Assembly (NCBI GenBank): GCA_028713555.1
Contig: JAQTOA010000008.1
Coordinates: 62,001-126,000 of the forward strand
Origin: Sterolibacterium sp.
GTDB taxonomy: Bacteria > Pseudomonadota > Gammaproteobacteria > Burkholderiales > Rhodocyclaceae
Direction of reading: 5' to 3'
DNA: 64,000 bases
Shown here piece after piece: positions 56,258 to 64,000 of the stretch. The notes under the pieces were generated by a model. The model worked only from the letters and a program-made list of their open reading frames with translations, was not told where the DNA came from and ran no database searches. A program made the position numbers and the translations under genes. Within the stretch, counting starts at the first letter, position 1. Every line of letters begins with the position of its first letter.

Positions 56258-59200
56258 ATGCATGGCTCAATTCAATCGAAGAATAGCTTCAAAGCATCCA
56301 AGAAGGCTGCGGTCGGCATTGCTACCGCGATTCTCTCAACCTGGGTGCTGGCGCCGCTGGCGCTGGCCAACCCGGTCGGTCCGACGGTTGCTGCCGGCAC
56401 GGCGAACTTCGCCACCAACGGCAACACCTTCACGGTCACCAACAGCCCCAACGCCATCATCAACTGGCAGCAGTTCAACATCGGCCAGAACGAGTTGACG
56501 CGCTTCGTCCAGCAAAGCGCGCAGTCAGCTGTGCTGAACCGTATCGGCGGCGGTAGCCCGAGCCAGGTTCTTGGTGGCCTGCAGTCGAACGGACGGGTGT
56601 TCCTGGTCAATCCGAATGGCATTATCTTCGGCAACAACGCAGTGGTCGACGTCGCCGGGCTGGTGGCATCTACGCTCAACCTGTCGAATGCCGACTTCCT
56701 CGCCAACAAGCTTAGTTTTGCGGGCGGCGGCGGGTCGCTCAGTAACCAGGGCAGCATCACCACACCGGTCGGCGGCAGTGTGTACCTGATCGGTGGCAAT
56801 GTAAGCAACCAAGGCCTGATTCGTACCCCGCAAGGGCAGGTTCTGCTGGCGGCAGGCAACAGCGTGAGTCTGGCCGACAGCGGCACGCCAAACCTCTCGG
56901 TCACCTTGAGCGCTAACGGCAACAAGGCTGTTAACCTCGGCGAGATCAATGCCAGCGGCGGACGCATCGATATCTATGGCGCGCTGATCGATCAGCAGGG
57001 CGTGGTGCGGGCGGATAGCGCCAGCATGGATTCCCATGGGCGGGTTACGCTCAAGGCCAGCGACACGACCAGCGTCGCTGGCACGGTCAGCGCCAGTAAT
57101 GCCCAGGGTAGCGGCGGGCAGATTGATATCCTTGGCGACAAGGTTGTGCTTGCCGGCAGTGCCTCAGTGGATGCTTCAGGCAGCGCTGGGGGCGGCACGG
57201 TACTGATCGGCGGTGACTGGCAGGGCAGCAACGCGGCGGTGCAAAATGCGACCGCTACCCGCGTCGATGCCGGCGCGATCATCAAGGCTGACGCCACGGA
57301 TAACGGCAACGGCGGCAAGGTCGTGGCCTGGTCCTCCGCCAAGACCAGCTTCGACGGCCTGATCTTTGCGCGCGGCGGCGCCAACGGCGGCGACGGCGGT
57401 GCCGTGGAAACTTCCGGCCATACGCTGGGCGTGACCGGCATGGTGAGTACCTTGGCGCCCAAGGGCAAGGGTGGTTCGTGGCTGCTCGATCCGGCGATCA
57501 TCTGCATCGTTGTCGACCCCAGCGGTTGTTCGACCAGCGCGCAAAATATCACTCCTTCGGCCGTCGAGCAGGCGCTAGCCCTCAATTCCGCTGTGACTTA
57601 TGACGCCACCGATTATTTCCTGTTCTCCACTAGCAGCATCTCCAGTTCCGCTCCCTGGACACTGTCTGCCAGCGCGCCGAACACCGGCAGTCTGGTGATC
57701 AGCGCGCCCTACGTCATGCTGTCCGGGTCTTTCGACGCGGTCGCCAACGCCAAGACTATTGATTTCAGCTTCAAGGCCACCAGTGGTACATCCAGCAGCT
57801 TCTCTAGCAAGTCAGGAGTGATCGACATTTTCGAGGGCGGCGAGGTGTTCCGCACGCTAGGCAATCTGACTTTCAATGCTGACAAGACCATCAATATCGC
57901 TTCCGATGCGAATTTTCAGGCACGTTCCGTAAATTTCCTCGCCAAGGATTTTATTAATTACAGCGGTAATGGGGCTGCCACAGCGCCGGCAGGGTTCCAT
58001 TCGCTGGGTGCGCATGGCATCAATGATACCAACGGGCCGGTTAATACTACTGTCAGCATGCTGGCACCTTATATCAAGCTGGGGGGAACCGTTTACGTCG
58101 AGCCCGGGGTTTGGTTCAACGCCTACACCGACGATGCTCTGGCTGGAACATCGGCGAGCTATGCCGCGAACACCGGGACGATCGATGTCCAGGCGACGTT
58201 CCTCGGCGGTTCGGGCGGCAACACGCTCAGCAATACCGCCTTGAAACGCGGGTTTACGCTCGGTGCCAACGCGATCAACGGCAGCATTGCGCTTAGCCAA
58301 ATGTCATCATCGGCCAGCGTTACCTACTCGCCCACGGCGGAACTGCCGTCCGGCAACTGGAATTATCTGGAGTTGGCGACCAAGAAACTCGGTGCCACGG
58401 TTTCCGGCAGCATCGATGCCGTATCGCTCACCACCAAGTGGGGCAACAACCCCAGCGGCTGGTCGATGTATGTCGGCACGCCCGCGACCGATCCCCTCTG
58501 CGCCAACGGCCTCTGCCTCAACAGCCAGTTGGCGAACCTGACCGCCAAGGGGGTGTTGCTTGGAACTGGCGTGTATAACTACGCGCTGGACGCCACCGGC
58601 AATCCCACCTCGTTTCATGGCATGGGTGACATCTATTACAACGCTAATCCAGGCCTGACCGGGACGCCCGAAGCGCTCGGCATGGCGGGCTGGAAAGTCG
58701 TCATCGGCAGCCCGGTTTCAGTGGCCAAAAACGTCTTCGTGGAAGCCTACGATACCTTTACCAACAGCGTCGGCGCCAATGCCTTCAATGGTGTGCATTA
58801 TGATCTCGCGGTCCCATCCGGCGCCGCATTGAGTGGATTGACGCCAACCGTGCTGAGCAATGCCTATCCGGACTATCCCTGCAGCTTGACCGGCTATTCT
58901 TCCTGCGCCAAACAAGCCACGGACAGCAAAGCTTATACCGCTGAGGCCGGCAGCAAGGCGCCGGCTTCAACGGTGGCTTATATTGACAAAAAGGGTACGG
59001 CAGTAACTCCTCCGCCTGTAACTCCCCCGCCTGTGACTCCCCCATCCGCGATCACGTATGCCGGAATCTATAGTGGAACATACAGCGGTACAAGTTCGGG
59101 TACCTGGACGCTGACCATTTCTTCCAGTGGCGCAATCAGCGGGACAGCAATCAACGCCGCCGACAAATCGGTAACGAATTTGGTCGGCAACGCTACTGCC

Positions 59201-61645
59201 AGCGGTGGCTTGAGTTTTGCAAGTGGGACTGGAAGCGACGGCGAGACTTTCTCTGGGTCTTACAATCCAAACTCGGGTATTTTGTCGGGCACATGGGCTT
59301 GGCCGGTATATAAGGAATCGGGTCAGTTCAGTGGCGGCAAGCAAGGAGCAGATTCACCCGCCGTAATTCAGGTGGTCAGTCAATTGGTGAACGATACCTG
59401 CACCAATAATCCGGCAATGTGCGCATCAACCAGCACGATTCAGCAACAACTCAGTGGTAACACCAGCGGCAATCTGGGACAGAGCGCCGGCGCTCCGGTC
59501 GCTTCGCTCACAGTCGATGCCAAGCTGACTGTGACCGAGAGTAAGCCAACTACTGGCAGCGGCGACAGCAAGACGGTCAGCGGCGACAGCAGCAAGGGGC
59601 GGACGGCAGATGCCGGCACACCGCTTGCTCCAAAGAGCCAAGCCTCGCAGCAAAAACAGGAAGCGCGCGCCGCCGACGAGAAGAAATCGACGGGCGAGTT
59701 GAAACAGGAAGCCCAGCGGGCCAGCAGTGAAGCCAAGAGCAATAAGGCTGAAGCGAAAAAGACCGAAGCCGAAGCCAAGAAGGTAGAGGGCGAAGCCAAG
59801 AAAGCCGAAGGCGAGGCCAAGAAGGCCGAAGGCGAGGCCAAGAAAGCCGAAGGCGTAGCCAAGAAGGCTGAGAGTGAAGGCAAGAAGGCTGAAAGCGATG
59901 CCAAGCAAGCCGAAGCGGAGGCCAAGACAGCCAAGACGGCCGAGCATAAGGCGGTTGCCGAAGCGAAGAAATCCGACGCCGAAGCACGCAAAGCGCAGGC
60001 GGATTCGAAACAAGCTGAAGCCGGGGCGAAGCAAGCCGAGGCTGGCGCCAAGAAGGCCGAAGCCGAGATGAAGCAGGCCGAAGTTGCCGCCAAGAGAGAC
60101 GAGGCCGGCGCCAAGCGGGCCGAAGGCGATGCCAAGCAGGCACAGGCCGAACACAAGCAAGCGGTTGTCGCAGCCAAGGAAGCCAAGACGCCGGAACAAA
60201 AAGCCGCCGCCGAGAAGCTGGCCGATGACAAACGCATTGAGGCCGTTCAGAAGAGCGCAGAAGCCAATGTCAAACGCGCCAAGGCCGAAGAAAAGAAAGC
60301 TGAAGCCGAGCAGAAAAAGAGCGAAGCCGACGCCCATCTCGCCCTTGCCGAGGCGAAAAAAGCCGAAGGCGAAGCCAAACAGTCCGAAGCGAATGCGCAC
60401 AAAGCGGCAGCGAGCGCTAAACAAGACGAGTCCAAAGCCGAACACGCCAAGAGCGAAGGCAAGCCAGCTGAAGCCAAGCAGGCTGAAACGCTAAAAGCTG
60501 CGGCCGAGCAAAAACACGCCGCCGAAGAAAAGAAAGCCGAAACCAAGAAAATCGAAGCGGAAAGCAAGCAGGCTGAAGCTCAACACAAACAACGCACTGC
60601 CGAAACTCGCAAGGCTGAACAGCAGAAGCGCGTGGAAGCGAGGCGGGAAGCCGCGGTTAAAACCTTTGCCAAGAGCATGATCGGTGCTATGGGCATCGAT
60701 AAGCTGGCGGAAATGACAGTGCTGCGCCATGAATACAAGACCGAGATACTCAAACCGGCCTTGGATATTCTTGAGAAGAATCCGAGCGCTGCCAACCTGC
60801 CTGCTTGTGGCACCGGTGCGGGTGACGTCTGCATGCCGGCCAAGCCTGCCGTTGCCGCCCAAGTGGTGGCGCTTAGCTCAATGGCACCTCCCCTGCCGGT
60901 GGTCTCTTTCCTGCCGCAAATTGAGCGCAAGGTGGCGGTGCTGATCGGCATCAACCAATATCAGAGCGCCAGCATTCCCAAGCTCGATTCGGCGGTGCCC
61001 GACGCAGAAGCCGTCGCCAGGCTATTGCAGGACAAGATGGGCTACCAAGTTCATGTGGTGCGCGATGCGAGCAAGGCCGACATCGTAAAGAGCCTTAACG
61101 ATGTCGCCAAGCAAGTGGGTGCAAAGGACAGCGTCACTATCTACTATGCCGGCCATGGCTACATGATGGAGGATGCCAAAGGGGGTAAAGAAAGCGGCTA
61201 TTGGATTCCGGCCGATGGGACGACCACAAGCCCGGCCAACTGGTTGTCCAATAGCGACATATCCAAGCTGCTCGCCAACATCCCGGCCAAGCAGGTAATG
61301 CTAATTTCGGACAGCTGCTACTCGGGCGCCTTAACCAAGGAGCAAAAGGTCACTGCGGCAAGTGATCCTGAGCAGATTCTGGGGCATCGTTCGGTGGTGG
61401 TTATGTCCTCGGGTGGCGAGGAACCCGTCTCGGATGAAGGCAAGGAAGGCCATTCGATCTTCGCCTGGAGCCTGATGGACAAACTGCAGAAAGTGAACAA
61501 ATTTGACACCGGCAACAAGGTGTTCGAAGCGACCAAAGCGAGTGTTACCGAGGAATTCCCACAGGTGCCGCAATACGGCGCCGCAACTGCGGCTGGTCAC
61601 ACCCAGGGCGGCGATTATCTGTTTGAGATGAGAAGTTATAAGTGA
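56258..61645 (+). CDS. Two-partner exoprotein (filamentous-haemagglutinin-like) with Lys/Ala/Glu coiled segment and C-terminal caspase domain
   Basis: The 1795-residue protein has a signal peptide (about 1-38, ending LALA). A TPS secretion domain (about 39-290) contains NGRVFLVNPNGIIFG. A Gly/Ser-rich beta-helix part runs to about 405, and a further beta-rich part to about 905. A Pro hinge lies near 916, then a small beta domain (930-1030). A Lys/Ala/Glu-rich, likely coiled-coil segment runs from about 1150 to 1465. A helical module (about 1469-1525, LRHEYKTEILKPALDILEKN) and a caspase domain (about 1557-1795) end the protein, with His1633 in YAGHGY and Cys1687 in SDSCYSG. Both catalytic residues are present. 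The domain order implies that a peptidase is displayed or released at the end of a long stalk. Confidence 0.92.
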   Translation: MHGSIQSKNSFKASKKAAVGIATAILSTWVLAPLALANPVGPTVAAGTANFATNGNTFTVTNSPNAIINWQQFNIGQNELTRFVQQSAQSAVLNRIGGGSPSQVLGGLQSNGRVFLVNPNGIIFGNNAVVDVAGLVASTLNLSNADFLANKLSFAGGGGSLSNQGSITTPVGGSVYLIGGNVSNQGLIRTPQGQVLLAAGNSVSLADSGTPNLSVTLSANGNKAVNLGEINASGGRIDIYGALIDQQGVVRADSASMDSHGRVTLKASDTTSVAGTVSASNAQGSGGQIDILGDKVVLAGSASVDASGSAGGGTVLIGGDWQGSNAAVQNATATRVDAGAIIKADATDNGNGGKVVAWSSAKTSFDGLIFARGGANGGDGGAVETSGHTLGVTGMVSTLAPKGKGGSWLLDPAIICIVVDPSGCSTSAQNITPSAVEQALALNSAVTYDATDYFLFSTSSISSSAPWTLSASAPNTGSLVISAPYVMLSGSFDAVANAKTIDFSFKATSGTSSSFSSKSGVIDIFEGGEVFRTLGNLTFNADKTINIASDANFQARSVNFLAKDFINYSGNGAATAPAGFHSLGAHGINDTNGPVNTTVSMLAPYIKLGGTVYVEPGVWFNAYTDDALAGTSASYAANTGTIDVQATFLGGSGGNTLSNTALKRGFTLGANAINGSIALSQMSSSASVTYSPTAELPSGNWNYLELATKKLGATVSGSIDAVSLTTKWGNNPSGWSMYVGTPATDPLCANGLCLNSQLANLTAKGVLLGTGVYNYALDATGNPTSFHGMGDIYYNANPGLTGTPEALGMAGWKVVIGSPVSVAKNVFVEAYDTFTNSVGANAFNGVHYDLAVPSGAALSGLTPTVLSNAYPDYPCSLTGYSSCAKQATDSKAYTAEAGSKAPASTVAYIDKKGTAVTPPPVTPPPVTPPSAITYAGIYSGTYSGTSSGTWTLTISSSGAISGTAINAADKSVTNLVGNATASGGLSFASGTGSDGETFSGSYNPNSGILSGTWAWPVYKESGQFSGGKQGADSPAVIQVVSQLVNDTCTNNPAMCASTSTIQQQLSGNTSGNLGQSAGAPVASLTVDAKLTVTESKPTTGSGDSKTVSGDSSKGRTADAGTPLAPKSQASQQKQEARAADEKKSTGELKQEAQRASSEAKSNKAEAKKTEAEAKKVEGEAKKAEGEAKKAEGEAKKAEGVAKKAESEGKKAESDAKQAEAEAKTAKTAEHKAVAEAKKSDAEARKAQADSKQAEAGAKQAEAGAKKAEAEMKQAEVAAKRDEAGAKRAEGDAKQAQAEHKQAVVAAKEAKTPEQKAAAEKLADDKRIEAVQKSAEANVKRAKAEEKKAEAEQKKSEADAHLALAEAKKAEGEAKQSEANAHKAAASAKQDESKAEHAKSEGKPAEAKQAETLKAAAEQKHAAEEKKAETKKIEAESKQAEAQHKQRTAETRKAEQQKRVEARREAAVKTFAKSMIGAMGIDKLAEMTVLRHEYKTEILKPALDILEKNPSAANLPACGTGAGDVCMPAKPAVAAQVVALSSMAPPLPVVSFLPQIERKVAVLIGINQYQSASIPKLDSAVPDAEAVARLLQDKMGYQVHVVRDASKADIVKSLNDVAKQVGAKDSVTIYYAGHGYMMEDAKGGKESGYWIPADGTTTSPANWLSNSDISKLLANIPAKQVMLISDSCYSGALTKEQKVTAASDPEQILGHRSVVVMSSGGEEPVSDEGKEGHSIFAWSLMDKLQKVNKFDTGNKVFEATKASVTEEFPQVPQYGAATAAGHTQGGDYLFEMRSYK
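59774..59926 (+). repeat. 21-bp tandem repeats encoding 7-residue units
   Basis: The units read KKVEGEA, KKAEGEA, KKAEGEA, KKAEGVA, KKAESEG, KKAESDA, KQAEAEA. Each is 21 bases, so repeat length equals one coiled-coil heptad. Less regular units continue to about 60640. Confidence 0.85.
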
Positions 61646-61758
61646 AGAAAACGGGAGAACTGGGCTGGGGCCAACGGGAATAGACTTTCCGATAATAGGA
61701 ATGGTCCCCTCAGCATAAGCAGGAGCGGTTTCTGTTTCTTAAACTTATGACGTTTGAG

Positions 61759-61793
61759 AAGGCTGCGCTGTGACACGCAGCCTTTTTCTTTTT
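61759..61793 (+). terminator. Rho-independent terminator of the two-partner operon
   Basis: Perfect 9-bp arms (61759-61767 and 61776-61784), an 8-base loop and a T-rich tail to 61793 lie about 115 bases after the exoprotein stop. Confidence 0.92.
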
Positions 61794-61834
61794 GTAAAAA
61801 GTCAGCAGAGCTTGTGGCCGTCAGGCGCGGTAAA

Positions 61835-62146
61835 TCATGCCGCGTTGCCGCGTAGCTTTATCTGTAGAAGTTCAGACTTGTCCAGATAGTCCGCCCATTG
61901 CTGCATCATCTTCTTCCGCTCCGGCAGGTACTCCGCCCGACTGTATGCAGCACGCACCGCGTTATTTTCAGCATGGGCTAGCTGGCGCTCGATCAGATCG
62001 AGCGCGGAATCCCCAGAGCGATAGTCGAAGCGCCACCAGCACGAACCGTTCGGATTAAGCGACAAGTATAGCCCCCGTTCGTCAGCCAACCTCATGGGCT
62101 TGTCCGTAGGTTTGGTGTTCTTGATCGCAGTGTCGGTTAGTGCCAT
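61835..62146 (-). pseudogene. Tyrosine integrase remnant with internal deletion
   Basis: The 103 codons start at the ATG at 62146 with GAGG upstream. Residues 1-45 match the N-terminal DUF4102 arm domain of P4-type integrases (MALTDTAIKNTKPTDKP, DERGLYLSLNPNGS). Residues from about 49 match the extreme C-terminus of the same family (DLIERQLAHAENNAVRAAY, SRAEYLPERKKMMQQWADYL). The roughly 300 residues between, including core-binding and catalytic parts, are missing, although the frame is preserved. It cannot recombine DNA. Its position 170 bases from tRNA-Val marks an old integration event. Confidence 0.85.
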
Positions 62147-62244
62147 GCCCGTAACCTCTTTTGTGTGTTGGTCGGTTATGGACAACGTTACGGGCACAAA
62201 TGTCCGGACGTCAATGGATCATTTCTGACGCTATAGGTGTTAAA

Positions 62245-62275
62245 AAACCCGCAGAGCTTGTCACTGTGCGGGTTT
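62245..62275 (-). terminator. Terminator downstream of tRNA-Val
   Basis: On the minus strand, 9-bp arms (62267-62275 and 62245-62253) are followed by a run of T residues (62247-62242). It lies about 45 bases past the tRNA 3' end and fits termination of the hupB-tRNA-Val transcript. Confidence 0.8.
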
Positions 62276-62319
62276 ATAAGGGTATTTTGGACTCTATCGG
62301 ACGCTATTGGAATACGGGA

Positions 62320-62395
62320 TGGTGGGTGCTGAGGGGCTCGAACCCCCGACATTCGCCGTGTAAAGGCGACGCTCTACCAACTGAGCTAAGCACCC
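62320..62395 (-). tRNA. tRNA-Val (anticodon UAC)
   Basis: The 76 bases fold as a full cloverleaf with CCA encoded: acceptor GGGTGCT/AGCACCC, D stem GCTC/GAGC, anticodon stem TCGCC/GGCGA with loop TTTACAC (anticodon TAC), and a T stem with one G-U pair around TTCGAGC. It lies 50 bases downstream of hupB on the same strand, so the two may share a transcript. Confidence 0.97.
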
Positions 62396-62445
62396 GCACG
62401 CTTTGAGAACGACCAATTACTTGGCTACGGCAGGTTAAAACAGTT

Positions 62446-62718
62446 TCAGTTAACAGCATCCTTCAATGCCTTGCCAGCGCGAAACTTCGGGGTTTTTGCG
62501 GCTTTAATCTTGATGGCTGCGCCAGTACGCGGGTTCCTGCCGACGCGTGCAGCACGCTTGCCAACGTAGAATGTACCAAAGCCGACCAATGTTACCATCT
62601 GGCCCTTTTTCAACGACGCCTTGACAGCTCCCATGGCGGCATCCAGTGCTCGACCTGCTGCAGCCTTGGAGATGTCAGCCGACTTGGCGACTTGATCGAT
62701 CAGTTCAGATTTGTTCAC
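62446..62718 (-). CDS. hupB: HU-type nucleoid DNA-binding protein
   Basis: The 90-residue protein is a complete HU: N-terminal dimerisation helices ([19 protein letters not shown]), VTLVGFGTF, and the DNA-binding arm with [12 protein letters not shown] and the closing [12 protein letters not shown]. It binds DNA without strong sequence preference and bends it, shaping the nucleoid. It follows lon on the same strand, a classic arrangement, and has its own strong promoter about 100 bases upstream. Confidence 0.97.
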   Translation of the reverse strand: MNKSELIDQVAKSADISKAAAGRALDAAMGAVKASLKKGQMVTLVGFGTFYVGKRAARVGRNPRTGAAIKIKAAKTPKFRAGKALKDAVN

Positions 62719-62811
62719 TTATTTCCCCTCTTAGAAAGTATGTTGAACGAATAAACAGTCCTTAAGTTGCGCCCTGCGTTGGTGCGGGCCGCTGCGAAAT
62801 TCTGCCCACGT

Positions 62812-62841
62812 TTTATAGCAAGCGGCGAAACCTGATGTCAA
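62812..62841 (-). promoter_or_regulatory. Sigma-70 promoter of hupB
   Basis: On the minus strand, TTGACA (62841-62836) and TATAAA (62817-62812) are separated by 18 bases, upstream of hupB and downstream of lon. The -35 is a perfect match and the -10 matches at five of six positions. Confidence 0.85.
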
Positions 62842-62933
62842 GGAGTTTTCCAGCAATTCAGGAAAATAATTGAGTGTCCGGAATCAGTACACCGAGATTA
62901 CTACGGCAATGCGGAGAAAGGACAGAGGCATTG

Positions 62934-64000
62934 TCAATGCGTGAGAATACCTGCCACTGTTTGACCGGCTACAGGCTCTGCAGGAGGTACATCAGCAGTA
63001 GCGGAGACAACTGACACTTCGGCAATCGGCACCGGAATACGTTCCAGCGCCAGTTCCAGCACCTTGTCAATCCACTTGACCGGAATGATCTCGATTCGGT
63101 TCTTGATGGTGTCTTGAATCTCGGCAAGATCCTTGATGTTCTCTTCGGGAATCAGTGCAGTGCGGATACCGCCCCGCACGGCAGCGAGTAGTTTCTCCTT
63201 GAGTCCGCCGATGGGCAAAACTTCACCGCGCAATGTGATTTCTCCAGTCATGGCAACATCAGCACGTACCGGAATGCCGGTCAGCACCGACACCAATGCC
63301 GTGGTGATAGCGGCGCCGGCGGAGGGTCCGTCCTTGGGTGTCGCACCTTCTGGCAAGTGGATATGTAGATCGCTCTTCTGATAAAAATCCTCTGCGATGC
63401 CAAACTGTTTGCTGCGTTTCCTGACCACCGTCAGTGCCGCCTGGATTGACTCCTGCATTACTTCGCCGAGTTTTCCGGTGGTCATAGTTTTGCCCTTGCC
63501 GGGCACCACTACCGCTTCGATCGTCAGCAACTCGCCGCCGACCTCGGTCCAGGCGAGACCTGTGACCTGACCAATCTGGTTTTCTTTTTCCGCAATGCCG
63601 AATGAGTAACGCCGAACCCCGAGATACTTCGAGAGGTTTTTTGTATTGACGACCACCTTGCTGGTGCGTTTCCTTAGCACCAGTGCTTTTACTACTTTGC
63701 GGCAGATCTTCGAGATGTCGCGTTCCAGGGCGCGAACGCCCGCTTCGCGCGTGTAGTAGCGAACGATATCTCGCAGCGCTTCATCGGTTACCGCCAATTC
63801 ACTGCGCTTGATGCCATTGTTCTTGAGTTGCTTGGGCAGCAGGAAACGCAGGGCAATATTCACTTTTTCGTCTTCGGTGTAACCTGAAAGACGAATGACT
63901 TCCATTCGGTCGAGCAAGGCGGCCGGAATATTGAGCGTGTTTGCCGTTGCGACGAACATGACATCGGATAGGTCGTATTCGACTTCGACATAGTGGTCGA
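62934..64000 (-). CDS. lon: ATP-dependent protease Lon, C-terminal part (5' end outside window)
   Basis: The frame is open to the window edge ([20 protein letters not shown]), so about 355 C-terminal codons are present. Visible parts are the end of the AAA+ module ([19 protein letters not shown], sensor-2 helices) and the full protease domain. The catalytic Ser lies in [14 protein letters not shown] and the catalytic Lys in [14 protein letters not shown]. Lon degrades misfolded and regulatory proteins in the cytosol. A short Pro/Val/Ala tail follows the domain. Its place before hupB is conserved in many proteobacteria. Confidence 0.97.
   Translation of the reverse strand, partial: DHYVEVEYDLSDVMFVATANTLNIPAALLDRMEVIRLSGYTEDEKVNIALRFLLPKQLKNNGIKRSELAVTDEALRDIVRYYTREAGVRALERDISKICRKVVKALVLRKRTSKVVVNTKNLSKYLGVRRYSFGIAEKENQIGQVTGLAWTEVGGELLTIEAVVVPGKGKTMTTGKLGEVMQESIQAALTVVRKRSKQFGIAEDFYQKSDLHIHLPEGATPKDGPSAGAAITTALVSVLTGIPVRADVAMTGEITLRGEVLPIGGLKEKLLAAVRGGIRTALIPEENIKDLAEIQDTIKNRIEIIPVKWIDKVLELALERIPVPIAEVSVVSATADVPPAEPVAGQTVAGILTH

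Noticed and set aside
59426..60445. 339-codon minus-strand frame of Leu/Phe/Gly repeats, resembling a membrane protein
   Set aside because: It is the antisense reading of the Lys/Ala/Glu repeat segment; its hydrophobicity comes from the complement of AAG and GAA codons.
62161..62406. 81-codon plus-strand frame
   Set aside because: It runs through the tRNA-Val gene and its terminator in antisense.

Overview
The window looks like a chromosomal stretch of a Gram-negative betaproteobacterium. The evidence is the lon - hupB - tRNA-Val order at the right end, the many outer-membrane and type V secretion proteins, and the mix of NdvB-type glucan synthase, CsbD, BON and LapA proteins. A Nitrosomonadales/Gallionellaceae-like host is my inference and was not computed. 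Coding density is high and most genes sit in tight operons.

Left part (1-13.8 kb). A truncated hybrid histidine kinase and a receiver protein end at a perfect palindrome. A leftward group of envelope genes follows: LapA-like, a coiled-coil protein, a BON lipoprotein, an OmpA protein, and two very large lipoproteins made of Ig-like (Big_5) repeats ending in a DUF3494 ice-binding-type domain. The DUF3494-OmpA pair has been tandemly duplicated, and one ompA copy has collapsed to a 68-codon remnant. Rightward genes then encode CsbD, a receiver-DUF1003 fusion, a second BON lipoprotein and an AI-2E-type permease.

Glucan and signalling block (13.9-29.7 kb). A 2932-residue NdvB/ChvB-type cyclic beta-1,2-glucan synthase is followed by three phosphorelay genes: a 1353-residue hybrid kinase with HPt domain, a receiver-HD-GYP c-di-GMP phosphodiesterase, and a double-receiver kinase.

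Transition (29.7-33.5 kb). A small basic exported protein, gene and IS5-type remnants, the NAD(P)HX repair enzyme Nnr, a poorly coding gap and a small acidic protein.

Export region (33.7-61.7 kb), the most interesting part. A coupled operon encodes a two-domain kinase, a CHASE2 adenylate/guanylate cyclase and a FecR-like protein. It precedes a compact ten-gene operon (38.1-44.0 kb) in which every product has a signal peptide. That operon encodes a CsgG-like pore protein with extra peptidoglycan-binding and DUF4384-like domains, a predicted HExxH metallopeptidase, an OmpA anchor, and three small proteins with repeated QGNT-type strands resembling curli subunits. It ends at a clear terminator. 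I read it as a candidate curli-like fibre assembly system that differs from csg. Downstream are a second FecR-like protein, a beta-barrel protein, a lipoprotein hydrolase, a TPR glycosyltransferase, a secreted caspase-fold peptidase, an outer-membrane protein, a lipoprotein, and a two-partner secretion pair. The exoprotein of that pair carries a 7-residue-periodic Lys/Ala/Glu segment and a caspase-fold domain with intact His/Cys dyad.

Right end (61.8-64 kb). An internally deleted phage-type integrase remnant lies next to tRNA-Val(UAC), followed by hupB with a consensus promoter and the 3' part of lon. This suggests that an island boundary lies at the tRNA.
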